A stretch of DNA of 5,351 nucleotides from Mycobacterium sp. (GTDB lineage: Bacteria; Actinomycetota; Actinomycetes; Mycobacteriales; Mycobacteriaceae): NCBI GenBank assembly GCA_019246375.1, contig JAFAQO010000247.1, positions 1-5,351 on the forward strand. Direction: 5' to 3'. Under the pieces are notes generated by a model. It worked only from the letters and a program-made list of their open reading frames with translations. It searched no databases and was not told the DNA's origin. Below, piece by piece: positions 1 to 5,351 of this stretch (the first letter of the stretch is position 1; every line of letters starts with the position of its first letter). The position numbers and the translations under genes are program-made.

Positions 1-71
1 CCGACCTGCTGGCGCGGTTGCGAGCCCAGGTAGGCGGAGCTGCCCGGCGTCGGCGTCGCGCGGCTGAATAA
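1..71 (+). CDS. 3' end of an upstream gene, Arg/Ala-rich C-terminus (partial)
   Basis: Reading from base 3, the frame stays open for 22 codons and stops at TAA 69-71. It begins DLLARLRAQVGGA, followed by an Arg run and AAE. The other two forward frames stop at 31-33 and 64-66. Codon use fits a high-GC actinobacterium. In M. tuberculosis the gene before the DUF2520 gene is a membrane protein rich in Ala, Arg and Pro (Rv3604c), so this is plausibly its homologue. That assignment rests on position and composition only, because no diagnostic domain lies in the window. The stop codon abuts the first copy of the 31-bp repeat. Confidence 0.5.
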   Translation, partial: DLLARLRAQVGGAARRRRRAAE

Positions 72-102
72 GGGCCACTACGCGGCCCGCATCGTCGCAC
101 GG
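72..102 (+). repeat. 31-bp direct repeat, copy 1
   Basis: This 31-base stretch, starting GGGCCACTACGC and ending CGTCGCACGG, recurs exactly at 130-160. It starts on the base after the TAA of the upstream gene. It contains a small inverted repeat, GGGCC (72-76) and GGCCC (84-88), with a 7-base loop. The 58-base period is not a multiple of three, so the repeat does not encode a repeated peptide. Confidence 0.9.
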
Positions 103-129
103 CTGGAGCTGATGACCGCGCTCCTCCTC

Positions 130-160
130 GGGCCACTACGCGGCCCGCATCGTCGCACGG
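130..160 (+). repeat. 31-bp direct repeat, copy 2, next to a candidate -10 box
   Basis: Exact second copy of 72-102, including the GGGCC/GGCCC inverted repeat (130-134 and 142-146). It ends directly before TAGAGT at 161-166. Copy 1 is followed by CTGGAG instead, so only this copy is placed where it could act at a promoter. After both copies a short match returns (TGACCG at 113-118 and 172-177), which suggests an old, partly decayed duplication of a longer segment. Confidence 0.9.
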
Positions 161-166
161 TAGAGT
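161..166 (+). promoter_or_regulatory. Candidate -10 box for the DUF2520-panC-panD-coaX operon
   Basis: TAGAGT matches the mycobacterial SigA -10 consensus TANNNT. It would start transcription near base 173, giving a leader of about 60 bases before the first gene. There is no convincing -35 hexamer 16-19 bases upstream, which is common for mycobacterial promoters. The spacer and -35 region lie inside repeat copy 2. Predicted from sequence alone. Confidence 0.35.
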
Positions 167-235
167 CTTGGTGACCGTCCGGTACCCGCATTGCGGGACT
201 GGAACGAACTAAGAGACTTGCGAGGGTCGTCTGCG

Positions 236-1147
236 GTGATGCAGTTCGACGGTTTGCGTCCCGCGCGGCTCAAGGTGGGAATCATCTCGGCCGGCCGGGT
301 AGGCACCGCCTTGGGAGTGGCGCTGGAGCGGGCCGACCACGTCGTGGTGGCCTGCAGCGCCATCTCTCATGCGTCGGTGCAACGAGCCCGGCATCGGCTG
401 CCCGACACCGCGATCCTGCCGGTCCCTGACGTCGCGAGCAGCGCGGAACTACTGCTGTTGGCTGTGCCCGACACCGAACTTGCCGCCCTGGTGTCGGGCT
501 TGGCCGAAACCGCAGCGGTGCGCCGCGGCACAATTGTCGCCCACACGTCGGGTGCCAACGGAATCGGTGTCCTCGCGCCGCTAACCCGGCAAGGATGCAC
601 CCCGCTGGCCATTCACCCGGCGATGACGTTCGCCGGCTCCGATGAGGACATCACCCGACTTCCCGACACCTGTTTCGGGATCACCGCAGCCGACGACGTC
701 GGGTATGCGATCGCCCAGTCTCTGGTGCTGGAGATGGGCGGGGAACCGTTCCGGGTACGCGAGGACGCCCGCACCCTGTACCACGCCGCGCTCGCTCATG
801 CCGGCAACCACATCGTCGCTGTGATCGCCGACGCGCTGGAAGCGTTGCGGGCCGCGCTGTGGGGCCAAGAACTGCTTGGGCAGGAGGTGGTGGGCGACCA
901 GCCCGGCGGCATCGCCGAGCGGATCCTTGCGCCGCTGGCGCGGGCCGCGCTGGAGAACACGCTGCAACGCGGACAAGCCGCCCTCACCGGGCCGGTCGCC
1001 CGCGGTGACGCCGCCGCGGTGGCCCGGCATCTGGCCGCGTTGTCAGAGGTCGACCCTCGGCTGGCCCAGGCATATCGCGTAAATGCGCTGCGGACCGCGC
1101 AGCGCGCACACGCCTCTGACGAAGTGTTCGAGGTGCTGGCCCCGTGA
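236..1147 (+). CDS. Rossmann-fold / DUF2520 dehydrogenase-like protein, candidate ketopantoate reductase
   Basis: This 303-residue protein is homologous to M. tuberculosis Rv3603c. An N-terminal Rossmann fold begins with [15 protein letters not shown] (residues 13-27). HTSGANG starts at residue 103, and IHPAMTF at 126-132 marks the end of the nucleotide-binding half. The C-terminal half is all helical ([13 protein letters not shown] from residue 182) and fits DUF2520, a domain resembling the helical half of 6-phosphogluconate dehydrogenase-type enzymes. As the first gene of a pantothenate operon it may reduce ketopantoate to pantoate with NAD(P)H; that role is inferred from fold and neighbours. 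The start is GTG 236 or ATG 239, since GAGGG at 222-226 is the only good ribosome site nearby. A TTG at 191 in frame lacks one. The stop overlaps the panC start. Confidence 0.85.
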   Translation: MMQFDGLRPARLKVGIISAGRVGTALGVALERADHVVVACSAISHASVQRARHRLPDTAILPVPDVASSAELLLLAVPDTELAALVSGLAETAAVRRGTIVAHTSGANGIGVLAPLTRQGCTPLAIHPAMTFAGSDEDITRLPDTCFGITAADDVGYAIAQSLVLEMGGEPFRVREDARTLYHAALAHAGNHIVAVIADALEALRAALWGQELLGQEVVGDQPGGIAERILAPLARAALENTLQRGQAALTGPVARGDAAAVARHLAALSEVDPRLAQAYRVNALRTAQRAHASDEVFEVLAP

Positions 1148-2082
1148 TAGCCAAAAGCCTGGCCAAGTTCAATGCCGGCGAACTCAACGTTTACTCGGAC
1201 CCGAGTGAAGTCGCCGACCTCAGCCGCGCGCTGCGGCACACCGGCCGGCGGGTGATGCTGGTACCCACCATGGGCGCGTTGCACGACGGGCACCTGGCCT
1301 TGCTCCGTGCCGCCAAGCGGGTGCCCGGCGCGGTGGTCGTGGTGTCGATCTTCGTCAACCCGCTGCAGTTCGGGGCCGGTGAAGATCTCGACGCCTATCC
1401 CCGGCTGCTGAACGACGATCTGACGCGGTTGCGCGACGAAGGGGTCGAGGTTGCCTTTACCCCGACGGTCGCAGCAATGTACCCCGATGGCCCGCGCACC
1501 GCCGTGGATCCCGGTCCACTGGGCGCTGAACTCGAGGGTGCGGCCCGGCCAACCCACTTCGCCGGCATGCTGACCGTCGTGCTGAAGCTGCTGCAGATCG
1601 TGCGCCCGGACCGGGTGTTCTTCGGCGAGAAGGATTACCAGCAACTGGTGCTGGTACGGCAGATGGTCGCCGACTTCAACGTCGACGCGCGGGTGGTTGG
1701 CGTGCCGACGGTGCGTGAAGCCGACGGGCTGGCGATGTCGTCACGCAACCGCTACCTCGACCCGCTGCGACGTGAGGCTGCCGCCGCGCTGTCGGCAGCG
1801 TTGGTCGCCGGCGCGTACGCCGCGTCGGCCGGGGCCAGGGCTGCGCTGGATGCGGCTCGGGCCGTGCTCGATGCCGTGCCGGCGATCGACGTCGACTACC
1901 TGGAGGTGCGAAACACCTTGCTCGGCCCGGCACCAGACACTGGCCCCGCTCGTCTTCTCATCGCGGCCCGGCTGGGCAAGACCAGACTTCTCGACAACGT
2001 TGCCATTGAGATCGGACCTTCCGCCGGCACCGACGGGCAAGTTGCCGTCGGGTCGGACCACGAATCACCCTGGAGGAGTTGA
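1144..2082 (+). CDS. panC: Pantothenate synthetase (pantoate--beta-alanine ligase)
   Basis: PanC condenses pantoate and beta-alanine with ATP through a pantoyl-adenylate intermediate, in the cytosol. The 312-residue protein is full length for the family. The HIGH-like motif is MGALHDGH (residues 43-50, His47 and His50). FVNPLQF includes Gln75, GEKDYQQ (161-167) holds Lys163, Asp164 and Gln167, and the KMSKS-like loop MSSRNRY includes Ser199, Ser200 and Arg201. These match the known M. tuberculosis active-site residues (His44, His47, Gln72, Lys160, Gln164, Ser196, Ser197, Arg198) with a constant offset of three, so the enzyme should be active. The GTG start overlaps the TGA of the previous gene (GTGA) and has GAGGTG at 1130-1135 eight bases upstream, suggesting translational coupling. 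The N-terminus is about three residues longer than in M. tuberculosis. Confidence 0.97.
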   Translation: MIAKSLAKFNAGELNVYSDPSEVADLSRALRHTGRRVMLVPTMGALHDGHLALLRAAKRVPGAVVVVSIFVNPLQFGAGEDLDAYPRLLNDDLTRLRDEGVEVAFTPTVAAMYPDGPRTAVDPGPLGAELEGAARPTHFAGMLTVVLKLLQIVRPDRVFFGEKDYQQLVLVRQMVADFNVDARVVGVPTVREADGLAMSSRNRYLDPLRREAAAALSAALVAGAYAASAGARAALDAARAVLDAVPAIDVDYLEVRNTLLGPAPDTGPARLLIAARLGKTRLLDNVAIEIGPSAGTDGQVAVGSDHESPWRS

Positions 2083-2501
2083 TGTTACGTACGATGCTCA
2101 AGTCGAAGATCCACCGTGCCACGGTCACGCACGCGGATCTGCACTACGTCGGTTCGGTGACCATCGACGCGGACTTGATGGATGCCGCTGATCTGCTCGA
2201 GGGCGAGCAGGTGACCATCCTCGACATCGACAACGGGGCCCGGCTGGTAACCTATGCGATCACCGGTGAGCGCGGCAGCGGCGTGATCGGAATCAACGGC
2301 GCGGCAGCACATCTCGTTCACCCCGGCGATCTGGTGATTTTGATCGCCTACGCGACGATGGAAGACGCCGAGGCGCGTAGCTACCAACCCCGAATCGTCT
2401 TCGTCGACACCCGCAACAGGCCGATCGACTTGGGCCACGACCCGGCCTTCGTGCCCGCCGACGCGTCTGGGCTGCTTTCACCCCGAGAAAGTGTGCGATA
2501 G
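2082..2501 (+). CDS. panD: Aspartate 1-decarboxylase proenzyme (pyruvoyl-dependent)
   Basis: PanD decarboxylates L-aspartate to beta-alanine, the second PanC substrate. The 139-residue proenzyme cleaves itself at Gly24-Ser25 (HYVGSVTID), and Ser25 becomes the pyruvoyl cofactor. Lys9, Tyr22, Arg54, Thr57, Tyr58 and Asn72 (in INGAAAH) are all present. ATG 2082 is chosen over TTG 2079 because it gives the family N-terminus [12 protein letters not shown] and sits five bases after a perfect GGAGG (2072-2076). The ATG shares one base with the panC stop (TGATG). The C-terminal tail differs from M. tuberculosis: position 117 is Leu rather than Met, and the end ([15 protein letters not shown]) has diverged. 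This is the region that controls pyrazinoic-acid sensitivity in M. tuberculosis. The catalytic core is conserved, so the enzyme should be functional. Confidence 0.97.
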   Translation: MLRTMLKSKIHRATVTHADLHYVGSVTIDADLMDAADLLEGEQVTILDIDNGARLVTYAITGERGSGVIGINGAAAHLVHPGDLVILIAYATMEDAEARSYQPRIVFVDTRNRPIDLGHDPAFVPADASGLLSPRESVR

Positions 2502-2503
2502 CC

Positions 2504-3319
2504 GTGCTGCTGGCGATCGACGTCCGCAACACTCACACCGTGGTCGGGCTACTCTCCGGGTCGAAAGAACACGCAAAGGTGGTGCAGCAGTGGCGGATAC
2601 GCACCGAGTCCGAGGTCACCGCCGATGAACTGGCGCTCACCATCGACGGGCTGATCGGTGACGACTCCGAGCGGCTCACCGGTGCGGCCGCTCTGTCTAC
2701 CGTTCCCTCCGTACTGCACGAAGTGCGGATCATGCTCGACCAGTACTGGCCATCGGTGCCGCACGTGCTGATCGAGCCGGGGGTGCGCACCGGTATCCCG
2801 CTGCTGGTGGACAATCCCAAAGAAGTCGGCGCCGACCGGATCGTGAACTGCTTGGCCGCTTTTCACAAGTTCGGCAGTGCTGCCATCGTGGTCGATTTCG
2901 GCTCGTCGATTTGCGTGGACGTGGTGTCGGCCAAAGGTGAATTCCTCGGTGGCGCCATCGCGCCCGGGGTTCAGGTGTCCTCCGACGCCGCCGCGGCCCG
3001 ATCCGCTGCTTTGCGACGGGTCGAGCTGGCCCGGCCGCGTTCGGTGATCGGCAAGAACACCGTCGAGTGCATGCAGGCCGGGGCGGTATTCGGCTTCGCG
3101 GGCCTGGTCGACGGGCTGGTCCAGCGCATTCGCGAGGACGTAGAGGGGTTCGCAGGCGACGACGTCGCGGTCGTCGCGACCGGGCACACCGCCCCACTCC
3201 TGCTGCCCGAGCTGCATTCCGTCGACCGTCACGACCAGCACCTGACCCTGCACGGCTTGCGGCTGGTCTTCGAACGCAACCGAGACACCCAGCGCGGCCG
3301 GCTCAAGTCCGCACGCTGA
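2504..3319 (+). CDS. coaX: Type III pantothenate kinase-like protein (CoaX)
   Basis: This 271-residue protein is of the type III pantothenate kinase family (ASKHA fold), whose members phosphorylate pantothenate with ATP as the first step to coenzyme A. Landmarks are DVRNTHT (residues 6-12, phosphate-binding loop), GADRIVN (109-115, with Asp111), DFGSSICVD (131-139), and GGAIAPG (149-155). Two landmarks depart from the usual family motifs: DxGNT reads DVRNT, with Arg8 for Gly, and the usual D-x-G-T-A reads DFGSS. I recall that the M. tuberculosis homologue showed no kinase activity while the type I kinase CoaA was essential, so real activity is doubtful. The GTG start is two bases after the panD stop, with only a weak GAGAAAG upstream, so translation may depend on coupling. 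It is the last gene of the pantothenate operon. Confidence 0.93.
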   Translation: MLLAIDVRNTHTVVGLLSGSKEHAKVVQQWRIRTESEVTADELALTIDGLIGDDSERLTGAAALSTVPSVLHEVRIMLDQYWPSVPHVLIEPGVRTGIPLLVDNPKEVGADRIVNCLAAFHKFGSAAIVVDFGSSICVDVVSAKGEFLGGAIAPGVQVSSDAAAARSAALRRVELARPRSVIGKNTVECMQAGAVFGFAGLVDGLVQRIREDVEGFAGDDVAVVATGHTAPLLLPELHSVDRHDQHLTLHGLRLVFERNRDTQRGRLKSAR

Positions 3320-3341
3320 GCGGCCACGGCGCTCATCGACT

Positions 3342-3410
3342 GTGTCTCCTGGGATTCCACCCTCGAAGCCTGCACCCACACTCGACGGCGGGTCTGACCC
3401 GCTCATCTAA
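3342..3410 (+). CDS. Possible 22-residue peptide between coaX and lysS
   Basis: GTG 3342 to TAA 3408 encodes a short peptide starting [12 protein letters not shown] and ending GGSDPLI, rich in Pro and Gly. M. tuberculosis has an annotated hypothetical of similar size (Rv3599c, about 27 residues) at the same position. I could not confirm that the sequences match. No ribosome site is visible before the GTG, and the 3' part overlaps the hairpin at 3388-3402 and ends in the lysS -10 box. It could be chance open sequence. Confidence 0.25.
   Translation: MSPGIPPSKPAPTLDGGSDPLI
3387..3403 (+). terminator. GC-rich hairpin after coaX, possible terminator or operator
   Basis: GCGGGT (3388-3393), loop CTG, ACCCGC (3397-3402) form a perfect 6-bp stem, with a possible G-U pair at 3387/3403. 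It lies 68 bases after the coaX stop and is followed by TCATCT rather than a T-run, so it would be a weak or tailless terminator, a type proposed in mycobacteria. It also falls in the -35/spacer region of the predicted lysS promoter, so it could equally be a protein-binding palindrome. Confidence 0.4.
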
Positions 3411-3413
3411 GCT
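3408..3413 (+). promoter_or_regulatory. -10 box for a probably leaderless lysS transcript
   Basis: TAAGCT matches TANNNT. Transcription is expected about seven bases after the hexamer, near 3420-3422, which is at the GTG start of lysS. There is no Shine-Dalgarno sequence between the box and the GTG. Leaderless mRNAs starting with ATG or GTG are frequent and well translated in mycobacteria. No clear -35 element is visible. Confidence 0.45.
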
Positions 3414-3421
3414 GGCACGTC

Positions 3422-4963
3422 GTGAGCTCTGCCGACCCACCAGGCGCCGCGGCTGACCTTCCCGAGCAGTTTCGGATCCGCCGGGCCAAGAGGGCACGGC
3501 TGGCGGAGCAAGGCCACGATCCCTACCCGGTCACCGTCGAGCGCACGCACACCTTGGCGCAGATCCGCGCCGCCTACCCCGACCTGGCGGCGGACTCCAC
3601 GACCGGTGACTTAGTTGGCGTCGCGGGCCGGGTGGTGTTCATCCGCAACTCAGGCAAGTTGTGTTTTGCGACACTGCAAGACGGCGACGGCACACAACTT
3701 CAGTTGATGATCAGCCTCGCCAGTGTCGGCGCCGACGCGCTCGAGGCGTGGAAGAGCGATGTCGATATCGGCGACATCGTTTACGCGCACGGCGAGGTGA
3801 TCAGTTCCCGTCGCGGTGAATTATCGGTGCTCGCCGACTCCTGGCAGATGGCGTCGAAGTCGCTGCGGCCGCTGCCCGTCGCACACAAGGAAATGAACGA
3901 AGAGTCGCGGGTGCGGCAACGCTACGTCGATTTGATCGTCCGCCCGCAGGCGCGTGCCGTGGCCAGGCAGCGGATCGCCGTCGTGCGCGCGATACGGGCC
4001 GGGCTGGAACGACGTGGATTCCTCGAGGTGGAAACGCCGATGTTGCAGACGTTGGCCGGTGGAGCGGCGGCCCGGCCGTTCGTCACGCACTCCAATGCTC
4101 TCGACATCGATCTCTACCTACGGATCGCACCGGAACTGTTCCTCAAGCGTTGTGTCGTCGGGGGGTTTGACAAGGTCTTCGAACTTAATCGGGTGTTTCG
4201 AAACGAAGGAGCCGATTCCACCCATTCTCCGGAATTCTCGATGCTGGAGACCTACCAGGCCTATGGTACCTATGACGATTCGGCGGTAATCACGCGCCAG
4301 CTTATTCAAGAGGTGGCCGACGAGGCGGTCGGGACCAGACAGCTGTTGCTGCCTGACGGCAGTGTCTATGACATCGATGGAGAATGGCCATCGATACAAA
4401 TGTATCCGTCGCTATCCGATGCACTTGGCGAAGAGATCACGCCCGATACAAGGGCTGAGCACTTGCTCGGTCTCGCCGATCGCCTTGGCGTCGAGATTCC
4501 CGCCGACCGCGGCTACGGGCACGGCAAACTAGTTGAAGAACTCTGGGAACACACGGTCGGCCCCGCTCTGACCGCACCCACCTTTGTCAAGGATTTTCCG
4601 GTCGAGACAACGCCTTTGACCCGTCTGCATTGTAATGACCCGGCCGTCACCGAGAAGTGGGATCTGTACTTGCGGGGAATCGAGCTGGCCACTGGGTACT
4701 CCGAATTGATCGACCCGGTGGTGCAGCGGGAGCGATTCGCCGCCCAAGCCCGCGCCGCGGCGGCCGGCGACGACGAGGCGATGGCGCTCGACGAGGATTT
4801 CCTGGCAGCGCTGGAGTACGCGATGGCGCCATGCACGGGAACCGGAATGGGTATTGATCGGTTGTTGATGGCTCTGACCGGCCTGTCAATTAGAGAGACA
4901 GTTTTGTTCCCCATTGTTCGGCCCCAGCAACTGAACAGCTTCAGTAGTGGCGGAAGCTGTTAG
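3422..4963 (+). CDS. lysS: Lysyl-tRNA synthetase, class II
   Basis: LysS charges tRNA-Lys with lysine in the cytosol. The 513-residue protein has an N-terminal anticodon-binding OB fold (about residues 64-150, with [19 protein letters not shown]) and a class II catalytic core. Motif 1 is [10 protein letters not shown] (199-208), motif 2 is [14 protein letters not shown] (259-272), and motif 3 is [11 protein letters not shown] (473-483). It lacks the N-terminal membrane domain of LysX, so it is the housekeeping enzyme. The GTG start gives [17 protein letters not shown], like M. tuberculosis LysS. The C-terminus is unusual: after the usual end FPIVRP it adds [12 protein letters not shown], encoded within an inverted repeat. 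GC content falls from about 70% at the 5' end to about 54% over 4141-4440. It is separated from coaX by 102 bases and is probably its own transcription unit. Confidence 0.96.
   Translation: MSSADPPGAAADLPEQFRIRRAKRARLAEQGHDPYPVTVERTHTLAQIRAAYPDLAADSTTGDLVGVAGRVVFIRNSGKLCFATLQDGDGTQLQLMISLASVGADALEAWKSDVDIGDIVYAHGEVISSRRGELSVLADSWQMASKSLRPLPVAHKEMNEESRVRQRYVDLIVRPQARAVARQRIAVVRAIRAGLERRGFLEVETPMLQTLAGGAAARPFVTHSNALDIDLYLRIAPELFLKRCVVGGFDKVFELNRVFRNEGADSTHSPEFSMLETYQAYGTYDDSAVITRQLIQEVADEAVGTRQLLLPDGSVYDIDGEWPSIQMYPSLSDALGEEITPDTRAEHLLGLADRLGVEIPADRGYGHGKLVEELWEHTVGPALTAPTFVKDFPVETTPLTRLHCNDPAVTEKWDLYLRGIELATGYSELIDPVVQRERFAAQARAAAAGDDEAMALDEDFLAALEYAMAPCTGTGMGIDRLLMALTGLSIRETVLFPIVRPQQLNSFSSGGSC
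4934..4961 (+). terminator. Perfect 9-bp inverted repeat at the 3' end of lysS
   Basis: AACAGCTTC (4934-4942) and GAAGCTGTT (4953-4961) are exact reverse complements around a 10-base loop. The second arm ends on the first base of the lysS TAG. No T-run follows, so it may be a tailless terminator, an mRNA 3'-end stabiliser, or a protein-binding palindrome upstream of lsr2. The symmetry is certain; the function is inferred. Confidence 0.5.
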
Positions 4964-5060
4964 GATCGACTGCACTACAGTTGTTATGCCAGATTAGTTT
5001 CACGACGATCCAATCTGAGTTTCACAGGAAGCGCACAGGAAGAAATGCGAGGGTGAGCTG
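4964..5060 (+). promoter_or_regulatory. AT-rich lsr2 promoter and leader
   Basis: This interval is about 46% GC by hand count, falling to about 38% over 4981-5030, far below the flanking genes. TAGTTT at 4995-5000 fits the TANNNT -10 consensus and would start a transcript near 5007, giving a leader of about 54 bases. Around it are an inverted repeat CAGATT (4990-4995)/AATCTG (5012-5017), a direct repeat AGTTTCAC (4996-5003 and 5018-5025), and CACAGGAAG at 5023-5031 and 5034-5042. Lsr2 binds AT-rich DNA, so autoregulation here is likely. The lsr2 ribosome site is GAGGG at 5049-5053. Confidence 0.55.
5045..5056 (+). other. Possible three-codon upstream ORF in the lsr2 leader
   Basis: ATG CGA GGG TGA (Met-Arg-Gly-stop) follows AGGAAG at 5037-5042 and ends four bases before the lsr2 GTG. 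Its last two sense codons contain the lsr2 Shine-Dalgarno GAGGG, so ribosomes on it would cover the lsr2 ribosome site. It is short enough to be chance. Confidence 0.25.
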
Positions 5061-5351
5061 GTGGCGAAGAAAGTGACTGTCACCTTGGTCGATGATTTCG
5101 ACGGTGAAGGCGCCGCCGATGAAACGGTCGAATTCGGACTCGACGGGGTGACCTATGAGATTGACCTTTCGACCAAGAATGCGGCGAAACTGCGTGGGGA
5201 CCTCAAGAAGTGGGTTGAAGCGGGCCGCCGGGTTGGCGGTCGGCGCCGCGGGCGGTCTGGTTCCGGTCGCGGCCGCGGAGCGATGGACCGCGAGCAGAGC
5301 GCCGCAATCCGGGAATGGGCTCGCCGCAACGGGCACAACGTGTCGACCAGG
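5061..5351 (+). CDS. lsr2: Lsr2, nucleoid-associated H-NS-like silencer (partial, 3' end outside window)
   Basis: Lsr2 coats AT-rich DNA, bridges it and silences horizontally acquired and virulence genes. The first 97 codons are present; the family is about 112 residues. The N-terminal oligomerisation domain (residues 1 to about 55, [15 protein letters not shown] onward) is followed by a basic, Gly-rich linker with [18 protein letters not shown] (56-73). The DNA-binding domain then begins ([22 protein letters not shown]). The window ends at Arg97, the first residue of the RGR minor-groove hook expected at 97-99. The start is GTG 5061, seven bases after GAGGG, and gives the family N-terminus. 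There are few differences from M. tuberculosis Lsr2 (for example Glu16, Lys50, Glu53). In mycobacteria clpC1 normally lies downstream. Confidence 0.97.
   Translation, partial: MAKKVTVTLVDDFDGEGAADETVEFGLDGVTYEIDLSTKNAAKLRGDLKKWVEAGRRVGGRRRGRSGSGRGRGAMDREQSAAIREWARRNGHNVSTR

Noticed and set aside
73..160. The duplicated 31-mer as a CRISPR array or insertion-sequence end
   Set aside because: There are only two copies with one 27-bp spacer and no cas gene. There is also no transposase and no terminal inverted repeats or target duplication.
191..235. TTG start at 191 extending the DUF2520 protein by 15 residues
   Set aside because: There is no ribosome site upstream, and the extra residues do not match the family N-terminus. 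GAGGG at 222-226 supports a start at 236 or 239.
796..1644. Long minus-strand ORF (282 codons) spanning the DUF2520/panC junction
   Set aside because: It lies antisense to two well-supported genes, has no recognisable domain, and long antisense frames are expected in high-GC DNA.
2079..2084. TTG 2079 as the panD start
   Set aside because: ATG 2082 gives the exact family N-terminus and better spacing from GGAGG.
2549..3406. Long minus-strand ORF (285 codons) opposite coaX
   Set aside because: It is a shadow of coaX with low-complexity composition and no family features; coaX is clearly coding.
3067..3456. Plus-strand 129-codon ORF overlapping the end of coaX and the start of lysS
   Set aside because: It is an alternative-frame shadow, strongly Arg/Pro-rich, in conflict with both real genes and their promoter.
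3422..4963. LysX-type bifunctional lysyl-phosphatidylglycerol synthase
   Set aside because: The protein is only 513 residues, has no membrane domain, and begins directly with the anticodon-binding region of a housekeeping LysRS.

Overview
The window is from a Mycobacterium chromosome, most likely a slow grower that is not in the M. tuberculosis complex. The protein order is DUF2520 dehydrogenase, PanC, PanD, CoaX, LysS, Lsr2. This is the order of M. tuberculosis Rv3603c, panC, panD, Rv3600c (coaX), lysS and lsr2, and the proteins are recognisably close to those homologues but not identical. The species was not determined. All real genes are on the + strand.

Layout: bases 1-71 look like the 3' tail of an upstream gene with an Arg/Ala-rich C-terminus. 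Bases 72-235 are a leader holding a 31-bp sequence present twice (58-bp period) and a candidate -10 box. From about 236 to 3319 there is a compact operon. The Rossmann/DUF2520 protein overlaps panC by 4 bases (GTGA), panC overlaps panD by 1 base (TGATG), and coaX begins 2 bases after panD. Bases 3320-3421 separate coaX from lysS and contain a perfect 6-bp GC-rich hairpin, a tiny 22-codon ORF, and a TAAGCT -10 box so close to the lysS GTG that lysS is probably leaderless. lysS (3422-4963) ends inside a perfect 9-bp inverted repeat. The AT-rich interval 4964-5060 (about 46% GC by hand count) leads into lsr2, which is cut by the window end after 97 codons.

Biology: PanD makes beta-alanine from aspartate, and PanC joins beta-alanine to pantoate to make pantothenate. 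CoaX resembles type III pantothenate kinase, the first step from pantothenate to coenzyme A. The first gene is a candidate for the NAD(P)H-dependent ketopantoate-to-pantoate step. lysS (lysyl-tRNA synthetase) and lsr2 (nucleoid-associated xenogeneic silencer) appear to be separate transcription units.

This is core chromosome. I see no mobile element, CRISPR array, RNA gene or novel multi-gene system. The points worth a second look are the duplicated leader element, the altered nucleotide-binding motifs of CoaX, PanD differences at positions linked to pyrazinamide resistance, the hairpin-encoded LysS tail, the leaderless lysS start, and the structured lsr2 leader with a possible three-codon upstream ORF.
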